Assembly: GCA_016801845.1 (NCBI GenBank)
Contig: CM028917.1
Location: 4,533,501 to 4,597,500 of the forward strand
DNA: 64,000 nt
Reading direction: 5' to 3'
Source of the DNA: Polydactylus sextarius
Lineage: Eukaryota; Chordata; Actinopteri; Polynemidae
Positions 23,401 to 35,400 of this stretch are shown in pieces; positions within the stretch are counted from its first letter, which is position 1; every line of letters starts with the position of its first letter. The notes beneath the pieces are model-generated. The model was not told the DNA's origin. It searched no databases and saw nothing but the letters and a program-made list of their open reading frames with translations. A program made the position numbers and the translations under genes.

Positions 23401-24793
23401 TGTGTGTTTGTATAGGTACGGTGATCACTATGAATGGAACAAGGCAGTCACATGTATCCACAATGTGCTGAGTCAGCAGCGCTGGTTGGAGCACTACGGC
23501 GAGGTGGTGATCAAAAACAAAAAGAGCGACGCCTGCACCTGCAAGATCACCTTCGTCAAGGTCAGGACTGTTCATTTATCCTCTCACCATCACCCTCTGC
23601 CACTCATCCACCTGTTCCTGCTTAACCACTGTGACCCCTTCTCTTTATATTCTAGTCTCGCTACTGGAGCTCAGACAGCAGTAAGAACGAGGTGCAGGGT
23701 GTAGTCCTGGACCAGGCTGGAGAGGTGGTCCATCGCTTCGGAGGCCTCTGGCACGAAGGCATCTTCTGTGACACGCTTCCTACACCGAAGTGCATCTGGA
23801 AGCCCAGTGAGTAGTCATGAAAGTCCTCATAGACCCTGACGTGTTCTGGTTTTCACTTAATCTATAGTGTTGCATAAATAACATTTTCCAGAACAAAACC
23901 ACATTGTCCCTGGTTCTTGCTGTTGATGTACATAATGTTGTTTCCCATGTAGACGAGCAGCCAGAGGACTACTCTCAGTACTTCGGCTTCTCACATTACG
24001 CCAGAGAACTGAACGAGCTAACGCCTGAACTGAAGGCCGTTCTCCCACCGACAGACACGCGCTTCAGACCCGACCAGAGGTACACAACACAAGTTTATGT
24101 ATTGTGTTTTGATGCAAATGAACTATTGTTATTATTGCATGGTCTTCTATGTTCCTTATCTGTGTAATTACCATCGTCTTTCTCCCCATCAGGCTCCTGG
24201 AGGAGGGGAAGGTAGCAGAGGCAGATAAAAAGAAGGATGAGGTGGAGGAGAAGCAGAGGGAGAGGAGGAAGGAGATGGCCAAGAGAGGAGAAGAGCACGT
24301 CCCCAGGTTCTTCAGGTGGGAATGAGAACTTAATGTGAACCCTTTGTTTTTTCAGCAACAATTTCAATGGCAAAAAAAAAAAAATAGAGGTTTTGTCACC
24401 AGCTTGATTTAAGATTCAAAGTTTCCCACAATGTACTGCACAAAGAAAATCAGGGAGCTGTTGAATGGGTGGAACTAGACAGTTGGTCAGTTAGAATATT
24501 TTTATATATTGTGCTGTGACATTTAAATTGTTGTAATGTTCCTAATACTTGAGCTAAACAGTGGAGTGTTTTTATCGATAGTATAGTCGGTGTGTATTAA
24601 AGACGTGGATCAAAGCTTATTTGTTGAGCAGGTTTGTAAACGGTGGTAATGTTACTAACAGCTGTGTCTGTTTGTGTTTTTCAGGAGAGACCTGGATGAG
24701 ACTGGTAAAGAGGTGTGGCTGTACAACGGGACCTACTGGAAGACCCGCCAAGACCCGGGTTTCGCCAACACCGAGAACCTGGACCTGTGGTAG
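16153..24793 (+). CDS. osbpl7: Oxysterol-binding protein-related protein, OSBPL3/6/7 group, most like ORP7
   Basis: There are 22 coding exons, all joining in phase: 16153-16317, 16484-16627, 16754-16807, 16900-17013, 17132-17275, 17432-17579, 17693-17811, 17943-18032, 18119-18275, 18523-18656, 19526-19618, 20088-20268, 20354-20428, 21004-21218, 21311-21448, 21542-21605, 21700-21778, 23416-23560, 23656-23806, 23953-24079, 24193-24315 and 24685-24793. The 922-aa product has a PH domain at about 86-178 (YLMKRRKYPLKGWHK, then KLHGSLDVSLAVMSINKKA). A FFAT-like motif EYFDASE lies at 475-481. The C-terminal sterol/lipid-transfer domain has the family signature EQVSHHPP at 656-663. By family knowledge these proteins bridge ER (through VAP binding to FFAT) and plasma membrane (through PH) and move lipids. 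The OSBPL3/6/7 group is certain. The choice of osbpl7 rests on remembered similarity and on typical length, so the paralogue is less sure. Confidence 0.93.
17369..17408. repeat. (TA)n microsatellite abutting a splice acceptor
   Basis: Twenty TA units end about 23 bases before the acceptor of the exon at 17432, in an unusually short intron (17276-17431). Length variation here would change the branch-point to acceptor geometry. Confidence 0.95.
21779..23415 (+). other. Long intron within the lipid-transfer domain of the osbpl7-like gene
   Basis: A 1.6-kb intron in phase 2, between the codons for LP and R-Y-G-D. It contains a poly-T run near 22170-22190 and no recognisable exon or element. Confidence 0.9.
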
Positions 24794-25695
24794 AACACGG
24801 CACCTGGTTTGAGGAAACAGACCGGGTGCTGAACACGTGTTAATATGATCATGTACAAGGCACATAAAACTGAAGAACTGTACACATTAGTGGCGTAAAC
24901 TATGCATTAATATACTGTAACGAGCGCACAAAGGCCTGCTGCTTCCATTCCTATGACGGTGTAGAGGAGAGGCACACTGGAGAGCATACATGAACCTCTT
25001 AGCCACATTGAGGTGAGATGCCACTATAGAACAAATGAAGACTGATTTAAATGAAGCCGGATGTCTGTCCAGCCTTTCACCTACCTCTACCAATAATAGA
25101 GACCTTAAATCTAATCAATCACAAATCAAAATCTCTGACCTGGAGAAAACGGCAGGTAAAAGTCTTACAGTGTTTCTGTCTGGGTCCAGGCCTCTCTGCA
25201 TGTCAATTGTCTTGTGTAATATTTGTGGGACAAATGTCAGATTATGTGTTGTACTTTTTTTGTTAGTTTTAACATGTTTGCATAATTATGAGCAGTCAGG
25301 CTTAGTTTTATGACCGATGTAGTGAGTTCAGAACAAAGTGTCAGTGTCAGGACACGGCGAGGACTCGGCCTGGTGCTTGTGGGATGTTTTCTTGGTGAAC
25401 TGGTGCTTGTCCTGCTTCCTTCTCAGTGGGTCTTATGTATAAACATGTTTGTAAAGATGGTGTATTTTATTTGTGGCACGTTGGTGTTTTTTTTTTTTTT
25501 TTTTTTTTTAAAGGTGTTCTTATGCTGGATCATTCCAGCTGACAGACATTTTATGCTCTAAGTTGATGCAATGAAGTATTTTTGTATTGATGTTTCAACA
25601 ATGGATTTTATGAGGAAAAAAGATTTAATGTTTATGCCATGAATGTTTTTTCTTTGGTTTTGTTTCAAATAAAAGATCCAATAGTCAGAACTGTG
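24794..25695 (+). other. osbpl7: 3' untranslated region of the osbpl7-like gene
   Basis: This runs from the TAG stop after NLDLW to just past the polyadenylation signal at 25668. It contains a poly-T run near 25488-25510. No alternative terminal exon is visible. Confidence 0.75.
25668..25673 (+). terminator. osbpl7: Polyadenylation signal AATAAA, osbpl7-like gene
   Basis: A canonical AATAAA about 875 bases after the stop codon, followed 15-30 bases later by GT-rich sequence (ACTGTGTTTGTTCACC). That is the expected downstream element. Confidence 0.8.
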
Positions 25696-25699
25696 TTTG

Positions 25700-27150
25700 T
25701 TCACCTTTTGTTCACAGTTGACCCAAGAATCTGGACAGAAATCTAATCCAGTTGCTGTTGATTTATAAGATAATCGGTCTGTAGTTTGGACAGTTGACAG
25801 GTTTTAAACAGATCCTCTGAGATTCAACGGAACAGATTAGAGATTCAACATTAGTTGCTATGGTGATTTTTCCACTGGAAGAATTGGACCATCTTCACAC
25901 CGACTTCATGTATTTTACCATAGAGACTTTTCTTTTTAGTGACTACAAACAGGTCGGCTATAATTCTTTTTAATAACATCCCTGGACAGATTCAGTCTAC
26001 TAATGGTGTACACACTCAGCCAACAGATAATTTGTGTTATTCAAACAGATTTTATGCTTTGGTTAAAAAGAAAGGGAAAAAAAAAAAAACGAACCATGTA
26101 AAGCTCAGTTAAAATTTATGTTGAAGTGAATCCTCTGTCAGCAAAATAAAGCAGTGATTAGTGATGAAACTGAAGAAAGAATCAAATCTCAATTTATAAA
26201 GTGATGTGAGTTTGTCAAATATAAGATTCATCAAATGTCCAAAGAGGCAGATTTAACTAGTAAAGACTGACAAATGACAAATGACACAGACCCTGAGAGG
26301 AAATCTTTAATCTCTACAGTAAACAATACTTCTCATGTATCAGCTGCACAGATGGTGATGCTTTCTTTTAGAACATGAAGGTTTGGATCCCTGAAGTTGA
26401 TCAGTGTGGATGAAGTGGAGAAGGCTGCTAACCTCATTTCAAACCTATAAAAAAATCCAAATTAAACCCATAACTCTGCTCAGTAAAAAATATAACAACA
26501 TAACTTAACAACAAATTAAAATCTGCTATCACACAAATGATTTCATGTAGTTTTTAAAAAGGTTGTTCCATCCATAGAAATGTATATTTGTGTTTGACAG
26601 TATTACTACATACAGCAGATATAAACAGTCAGGACATAACTGTTAAAATATCACTTTTTTAATTAGAAAATGAGACAAAGATAAATCATAACTCGTTTGA
26701 GGAAAAAAAAAGACTCCAAAACCCTGATGAAGCATGACAGGACACATCCTTCTACCCTCCGCATGAAGGAATTTAGTCTAAAAAAAAAAAAAAAAAACGT
26801 GCAGGCTACAACTTTACATTTATACCACACGTCAGTTGAAATATTATTATGGACATTATTTATTGTTTATGGACTTTTGTTTACAAAATACTAGGCAAAG
26901 CAAATTGCTGATCAGACATTTATTTATTACTAAATTACAGATATCTTGGATTTAGCAGTATAGATAACATATTCTGGAATGTTATACTATGATAGGATTT
27001 GGGATTATTTTCTTTAGCTTTTTATTTTCATTTTTTTTTTTTTTTTAATATCACGCCGGACATTGGTGGCTTCCTCAAACTAAAATGGAGGTGAATTTCA
27101 TTTGTGGAAAATCTAAGTGGATTGAATGAAGTCATGCCTCCTGTGTTTAC
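25700..27150. other. Intergenic region between osbpl7-like gene and carm1
   Basis: About 1.45 kb of AT-rich DNA with several homopolymer runs. One minus-strand segment (26333-26444) looks like a possible terminal exon and is reported separately as a finding. Otherwise I see nothing coding. Confidence 0.7.
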
Positions 27151-27600
27151 ACAGTAGCCGCCGTTCGCCACGCGGCGGCGCTGTGGGGGCGGCTCCTCAC
27201 GCCGATGCCCACTCTGCCTCCAGCAGAGAGCAGTGCGTGGTTGGATGTTGAGCGCCACCGACCTGTCTCGACTTCCAGATCGAAGATGGCGGTCTCGGTG
27301 TTCCCCGGCGTGCGGCTCCTCTCCATCGGAGACGCGAACGGAGACATCCAGCGACACTCAGAGCAGCAGCCCCTGCGGTTAGAAGTCAAAACCTCACAGG
27401 ACGCTGCCCTCATCAATCTCTCCAATGGTGAGTTGACCTTTTTTCGGAGCTGCTCCTCCGTTGGTCGGCCTGTCTTTAACTGCCAGTGCTAATGCTATGC
27501 AGTGCTAATGCTTATACGGCTAATCTGGCCATACGTAGCGCTAGCCGCCAAGAAGCTAACCCATCTTGAGAGACCACGTCGCCTCCCCCTGCTTGTCACG
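27150..27600 (+). promoter_or_regulatory. carm1: CpG-rich promoter and first exon region of carm1
   Basis: CpG density jumps at GTAGCCGCCGTTCGCCACGCGG and stays high through the first coding exon into intron 1. The start codon lies inside AAGATGGCGG (27283-27292), which matches the YY1 motif often found at or just after transcription starts of housekeeping genes. No TATA box was seen. Confidence 0.65.
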
Positions 27601-30600
27601 AGGGAGCCCGTAAAACTCTAAATTTCCCGTTGTCCGTTGGGGTCTTGTTAACTTTAACCCCCCGGTTCCTTCGTAAGTTCCCCTTTGTTTAAACCTCGAC
27701 AGAAATATAACGCAGTATACGTAGCGTCGCGGGGTTAGAGATGTGAATACGCGGGGTTAGCTAACTAACCTGTAGTTTAATGCTAGTTAAACAATGCCAC
27801 TAGCTTGGCTCCGGCAGGGATGCGCTAACGTGCATCAGAGCCCTTCTCATCTAACGTCTTTTGCCCTTGAGGATTCACTAACGGTTATTCTGGAACGCAG
27901 TTAGCATGTGTTTATACCGGTTTACCGCCAACAAACACCGCGTTGTGTTATTTAACTACCTAGCTTGTTGAATTAGCTCGCCGGGATTGTTTTGGGAGTA
28001 AGAGAGCGGAGGGGCATCAGTCCCCGGCTCGCCGCTGCGCGCTGTGATCCAGGCGGTTGCCGCTGCTACGGCATCGTGCTCAACCACATCTCCCCGGTCC
28101 CTTCTTACACACACATAACTTCAGCTCTTAAGCGTTTTACTTATTGTTGATGGAACCATGTACGGCGTTTATTTTTTTATTTCTTTTAGAGGAGGGGGTG
28201 TAGGGGGTCCTGTGGCGTAACCGTAGCAGGCCCTCATTACTTATGCATTCATCTTTGTTCTCAACGGAACAATAGACGCTTCCCCGCCGCCTCCTTCCCT
28301 CCTGTGTTGGACGCAGGAGCCGAGCCGCTCCGCTCCTCCGCAGCTTTTGTTGCTCGGTGGGATGTCCCGCTGAAAGAAGCGGCGCGGCGGCTGGCCTCCA
28401 ACGCTCTGATGCTGGAGGGAAAGAAAGGCGCACATTTTACTCATTTTAAAGGAATCCACAGTAGGTTTCTGAACACTTCAAGAAGTTTTTTTAAAAAAAA
28501 AAAAACTGAGATTCCCCTCAAACACGTGTCCTGCAGCACAAACTATAAAACATAAAGTTAAATATCTCCTCTTGAGAAAACTTAAAATATTCTGATTTAA
28601 ACGAAAATGAAACTGAAGGGAAACCAGTAAAGATGGAAAAAGACTTAAAATCATGCAAAATGTATTTTCAAGAATTTGATCATCTCACAGAGTAGAAAGT
28701 CTCTAGATGCATCATACAACTTATTTGCATTAAAGGGGAATTCCACTGATTCTACACATCAAAGTCTAATTTCCACGTGTTTGGACCACTGCAGTATAAA
28801 TGTGTGGAAATAAAATCTTGTATCAAGTCTTTTATGTCTCCAGAGGGGGAGCTGTGTAAAGTCTGACAGATTGCCTCAGGGATGTCACTTGAGTCAGCGT
28901 CTGTTTAGTGTGAAGATGAAGACTTGGAAAAGTTTTTTTTTTTTTTTACCAAAAAAAAAAAAATATCTGGGGGTGTAAAGTTAGTAAGAAGTGAGAGCAG
29001 GATTGTTGCAGTGCCAACTTTTTCTAAAAGTGCACATGGGACAAATTATCATAAATGTGGCCCTCTGATTTAAAAAAAGGAGAAGGAAATAAAAAAGCTA
29101 AGGCAGGTAGCAACTTCTGAAAACAAACAGGTCACACTGGGTTTTACTTCACAGAAGAAACATGGTGCTGTAACACTGTAACAACAGTCATAAAATCAGA
29201 CTGGCCCGGGGTTTGTCTATAGACCTAAAGTACTCCCAACAGAGTGAGTGAGAGTGAGAGTCGTGCTTGGATTCCCTTCAGTATGTAACAGATATGATCT
29301 AGGTCTCCTAAATCTATCTACATCTGTTCAGTGTATTGAGCAGGGTCTGACTAATACAGGAATTTGGCAGTGAAGGTACTAATTGGCTGCTTATCTTCAA
29401 ATAACAAACACATTTTTTTTTTTGCACTGATCCCACAGATATGAATCAAACACTTATGACAATTATATGTACCACTTACTGTTATGACATTTTAGTAATA
29501 GATAACTTTTATTGTTCAGAATGACATCAGTGCAGCACTGCAGTAGACTTATGGGTAATCACAAAGATTATAAAAGTATTTGTAAATAAAAAAATATAAA
29601 GATGGAATATTAAAGAGATGACCAACCGAATCAACAGAACGGTGATAGAACAGGTTTATAATCAGGTGTTGTAATCTTTTAGGCCAGAGTTGAGGGCACA
29701 CCCACCATGAAATTAAGAAATGAAAACAGCTTTGGCCGACAACAACTAGGAAGTCTTTTCTTCTTCTTCTTCTTCTTCTTTTTATTATTATTATTATTAG
29801 AATATTTCACAGAATAATACAACAGTGTATCAGTATGGTAAATGACATGACATACAGAATATGAGCAACATAAAATAAAGACAAAGACAATGAAACATCA
29901 AAATAACCCAGAACAACAACAACAAAACAGTCAAAGACAAAACAGTCCGAGGGATTGAACACACAAGGTTACTAGCACCACCGAGTTACATGTAAGTTGT
30001 AGAGCAGGAGGCACCGTATGAAGCAGTTCAGTTTGCAGGTAGCTGAATTTTATCTTTAACATATTTTGACAGGTTTAGGATGGTCCAATGGGAGAGATGT
30101 AAAATTTTCATTGCCTCAGGCAATGCCTAGCACATACTGATGAGCTGTGTACTCGAACTAGGAAGTCTTAAAGTGAGCCGGCAGCCAGAGGTTGTATCTA
30201 CAGGGTCTAACTAGTCTGAACGTTCATGGTCATCTTCAGCAGTTTCTTCCTAATCACTGGCCTGCCAATTGTAGTTGGGCAGCGGGGACAAAATCAAGCG
30301 TATCGTCAGTTTCCAGCGAGCACGAACCGCAGCTAATAAAACTGTCCGTTTCATTTCAGTGCGAGGACTCGTGTTTTACAAACGCATGCTCGGCGTGTAA
30401 CTTGAAAGACTGTAACCACGCACAAGAGCTGGTATCAGCAGCAGAAAAGCAGAGCAGTGTCATGTTGCACTTTAAAGCATGCGCATATGGCTATTTCCTG
30501 GAGACGGTATATATACGCACACACACACAAACGCAACCAATGTGGAAACGATTAGTCCATTCATTTATTGCTCTGGCGTGAGCGAGGAGTCCTCTAAAAA

Positions 30601-32384
30601 AAAAAAAAAAAAAAAAAACTTCAGCGAGCTCCACAGTGAGAAAAGCTCCTTCGTTAATATTTCAGTCAGATCTTATTAATAAATGAAGCGAATCAATTTC
30701 CGGCTCTGAATGAGGACCCTCCTGTATTTGGAGCACGGCGATGTTTTGAAAGGAAGGTGTGCCAATGTTGGCAGGCTGCTGTTGTTTTGATGTGTAAATA
30801 CTCAGCAAGCACTTTATTAGGAACACCAAACTAAAGCTGGATGGGCCCTGTCTGCTGCTCAAAACAACAGAGACAGGGACAGGGAGTCTGATCAGAGCTG
30901 AAGGAAGAAACTGGCTGTAGACTCCATCAGGAAGACTGGAGGTTGTAACTACTGCAGAAGGAGCCTCTATAAAGTCCTGAACTGTTGGTCTGAACGCTTG
31001 TGTAAATACCAGAGTTCAGATTTTCGATAAATTCTAAACCATTCTAAAATTGGACTGATAAAAATTGACCGTTTTATCCTTTTTACTTTCAAATATGCAA
31101 CACAAACTAAACACTAAAACGGATGTAGCACCGTGCCAGTTTTATATAGTCTATCCAAGTTTAATTAACAAATCGTGTACTCGGCTCTGCTCTATTATTG
31201 ATCATGTTGCCATCATGTTACACTGCGACCAGGCCTCTCAGAGCTGCAGTGCGTTTACTGCCATGAGATGTTCATTTCCGTTTTATTTTTCCTGCATCAT
31301 TGCCAAAATAAAACCCCCAGTAAATCTGGACATATGCCACAGCCATGATCAGACACATGACTGGATTAGTGATGGTTAAATGGCTGTTAATACAAGCTCA
31401 AGTAACGTAGCCTGAAACTACTGATTGAACTTGTTTAGTCTTAATTCACTCGTGGAACGTACTTCACATCGGTCAGATTTGTTTTGATTGGTCGTTAGAA
31501 TAAATTACAATACATCTGTGGCGACGTATGTGGCAATTATGAGTGTTTTGTTACAAAAACAGTTCCCGTTTTTTTTATCCTGCATCGTCAGCAGCAGCAG
31601 GTTAGCATGTAGCCGTCACTCTGTTGACGCGTCCCAGTCCGGTCACGTGCACACATCCGTGATGCACGGCAGCAGAACGGATCATGGACAGCGTGGTCGA
31701 GTCAGCTGGATTAAAAATAAATAGATAAATAAAAAACAGCAGCAAGGAGGAAAACAGCACAGTGAGAAATACTCTAAGCTGGTCCCCCCTCCCCCCGTCC
31801 ACAGACGACAGCTGCTCTGACTCATTTGATTTTTTTTTTTGAAGGTTCAGGATATAGTGGAGAAAACAAAAAATGGAGGAAAATCAATGTCAGCAGGATG
31901 ATGTGTGAAGGCAGTAGAACTCACTTCATCAAACTCTGGCCTTTTTTCTCTCTCTCAGAAGTGGGTCTAGTCTTTGGTTTGCGCCCAGAACCATCTGAAA
32001 ACTCAACAGTAACAGTTAACCTGCTACTACAGCGGCAACCTGAGGGCACATTTGCAAATATGCACCCAGACGAGCCGAACAGCCACGCCTCCAGTCACAT
32101 TTTACGCCGTGATGCGCAGTCATGTCGACGTTTTTAAAAGACATCTTAACATTGAAAGAAACACTGTCGTGTGTGTGTGTCTGTCTTTGTGTGCGCGCGC
32201 GCGTGTCATCATATTAGATTGCCGTCTTGTAAAACGATCAGTCACTCAGGGACGGTTCTGTTTGTAGGCCCTGTGGCTCTGCTGTCGTCGTCCAGCTGAA
32301 AATCGAAAGCAGGGCGTTTTGTTGACAGCGTCTGGTATTTAATAATTTAGCTCCGTTGGCAGCCATCTTTATTTAAATGTGTGC

Positions 32385-32426
<42 letters not shown>

Positions 32427-35400
32427 CTTTCCTTTTATTATATTGCTTTATGTGATTATTCCAGTAACAGGTTTTTATTTCCACCTCAGGTCTGATGATC
32501 TTGTTGTCGCCGGATGTTTTTGTCTCTTGTGTGACTGACAGCAGTGCCGAGGTGTGGCTGGATCCTCTTCAGCAGATAAATCTCTCTAAATCTGAAGCGC
32601 TGCTCTCAATCCGCTCGTAGACGCAAGATTAGTTCGTCTGTTTTCCGAGTCTGTGCAGGGCGCTGCGGCACGTGAGCGCGTGCGTTTCACTGACCCCACA
32701 GTCGCCCGTCGGCATCGTTTCTTTTTCATTTGAGGGGCCTGCGGTAATAATATTAATGAGTTTATGCCATGTCTGCTGCTGTCAGCACGCAAGCCTTTCA
32801 TTTCTGCACCGACTTCCACAGAGTGACACGCGGCACGGCAATTAAACCTCAAACGGTCGCTGTTTTTATTATAGGGGAAGAGACGCGCTTTCATATCACC
32901 GACGCTTCGTTAACCGTCAGTTACCTGACAGACACCAGGAAATAATCAGAGAGGAAATATGTCACTTTTCAGTCATTTTTATTTAGGCCAACTTGATTAA
33001 TCGGGTCAGAGTTTTTAAATATAGGTTCGACAAAATAAGATTGAAGTAAGTAAAAAAAAAACATAAGGGATTTGGTAAAGATCTCGATCCTAAAATAAAA
33101 GAAAGAACACCGGTGTTGTACAGTTGGTCTGTTAGTTGTAGACACAGCCGTCTATGCAAATATACATGTAAATCCTGACCCAGAGGAGGCAGTGATATCA
33201 TCGGCGGGTGTGGAATAATCTAATTTGGGTGAAATGCGTCAGAGTTTAATAACCGTGTGTGGATTGCTGTTGATTTTCTGTTTCATCGAGTCTTAAAAAG
33301 AGCAGATTTCACTAATGGTGGATGAGTTGCAGCATGTGTGAGCAGCAGGAGGAGATAAACAGGCCGAGGCTACATTGTGTTCAGCTCTCCCACACAGGAG
33401 CAGGTTGTGTGAAATATGAAATGTGTGATTAGCAGCAAGGAAACAGTCTTTGCAGAAAGAAATAATGAAAAAAAAAAAAAAGACCGTGTTGAAACTAAAA
33501 AAAACGAACATTTTGAAGTCACTTTATCCCCAAAACTAAGTCAAGACTATTTTGATCATTAAAGAGGCTGTTTTGCAACTATTTCTCACTTTGTCTTAAC
33601 TCCCGTTTTCATTCCAGGAGAGGAGGCGAGTGTGTTCAAGTGTTCGGTTTCCAGGGAGACGGAGTGCAGCCGCGTGGGGAAGCAGTCGTTCATCATCACG
33701 CTGGGCTGCAACAGCGTCCTGCTGCAATTCTCCTCACCTGCAGGTACAAACAGGAGACGTCGCCATACGATCACACGGACACACACGGCGACACGATGAG
33801 TCTGTTACACAGCTCTGAAACATCACAGTGCTAATTCTCCACAAAACCAAAAATACAGGAACAAAAACGCCAAAAAAACACGTTTTATTCACTGATTCCA
33901 CCCGTGATTGTTCATGTTTGTCACTTTTTTCCCTTCAGACTTTCAGTCCTTTTATAATCTGCTGAAGAACTGTCGCGGGCATCACAGTGAGCGCTCGGTC
34001 TTCAGTGAAAGAACAGAGGAGTCCTCTGCTGTACAGTACTTCCAGGTCAGAGAAACACACACACACTCACTCACACCTGTTTGTGGAAGTGTTAGCACAA
34101 AAATAAAACCTGGCGCTTTAAGCTCAACACACATTTACCTCGACTTGCCGAACCGGCTCCCTGACAAACAGAGGAAAAGAAGAAATGCTCGGGGTGAAAT
34201 CACTGTACACACGACACAGCTGTAGCACATATGGCAACTTTAAAAATGTGCCTGTTACCTTTTATTTCTGGAATATTTTAGTTTGAAAAACCACCATAAC
34301 CTCATATTTGAGTGTAAAACAGGCCGGGCTTTTGCAAAAATGTCATCGTTGACTGATTATAATGTTCAGATGTTAGTTTAAACCTCACTGATTTGACTTC
34401 ATGTCAATAAAACATTGTCTCCGTTCACTAATATTATATATTTTTTTGGTCTTTTCCTGGCGTGCAGTTTTATGGCTACCTCTCTCAGCAACAGAACATG
34501 ATGCAGGACTACGTTCGGACAGGGACTTACCAGCGAGCTATTCTCCAAAACCACAGCGACTTTAAGGACAAGGTAACCTCACACTACCTCACACAGATGT
34601 CGTTGTTATTGCGCTTGACCAAAGGACAAAGAACAAGCCTGCACGCCTTGAGGCATAGATCACAGTAGATCGCTCCATTTCTGTATTTTCTGTCAAAAGT
34701 GCTGAGCAAAGTGAACGACTGTCCAGATATTTTCGGTCTTTAAGGCTGTTGCACTCCGTTGTCCGCACGCACAAATACTGACAAAGAAAAAAAAAAAGGG
34801 AAGTGCTGACTTGCACTTACACAAGGCCAGTCATTATGTGACATGGTTTCTAAACGTTCATATTTGTCGAGAGCAGTGCCACCGAACTCGACGTCAGAAA
34901 ACCGTGGAGACAGAGTTTCATTCTGTCAAACTACTGACCCCATCAGACTCTAACCACAATCAGCAGCTGCAGTTTCCCAAGTATTTTCCAAACTGCAGAA
35001 ATAACAAGAAATAACACAGTGCTCTATTAAAGCTCTGGAAACATGTTTGTTTTTGTTAGAAATCGTCATACAAACCAAGTGCTTATTACTGGATTTTTAT
35101 TATTTATTGAAGAAATATTTTTTTTTACGTTTTTCCGATGGAAACTTTTCAATCGCCCCTCCGCTCTCTCCAGGTGGTGCTGGATGTCGGTTGTGGTTCG
35201 GGGATCCTTTCTTTCTTTGCAGCTCAAGCTGGAGCCAGGAAGGTTTACGCCGTGGAGGCCAGCACCATGGCGCAGCACGCAGAGGTCGATGTCACGTTTG
35301 ATTTATTCATTAATGGCGACACTATTATTACATTTTCAGCCGTATTAAATTCGTCTTCTGCCCTGCAGGTGCTGGTGAACAGTAACCGTTTAGGGGAGCG

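Larger units (their letters stand above)
27428..33617 (+). other. carm1 intron 1
   Basis: A 6.2-kb intron, phase 1. The first kilobase is CpG-rich. Further in are a (TTC)n(TTA)n-tailed retroposon with target-site duplication (29744-30169), a Tc1-like end fragment (30787-30850), a GT/GC alternating tract (32168-32206) and a (TA)n tract (32389-32418). No additional exon is recognised. Confidence 0.85.

Noticed and set aside
27205..27285. Extended carm1 N terminus from an upstream in-frame ATG
   Set aside because: The 27 extra residues have no family character. The ATG at 27286 has the strong Kozak context and matches the known fish N terminus.
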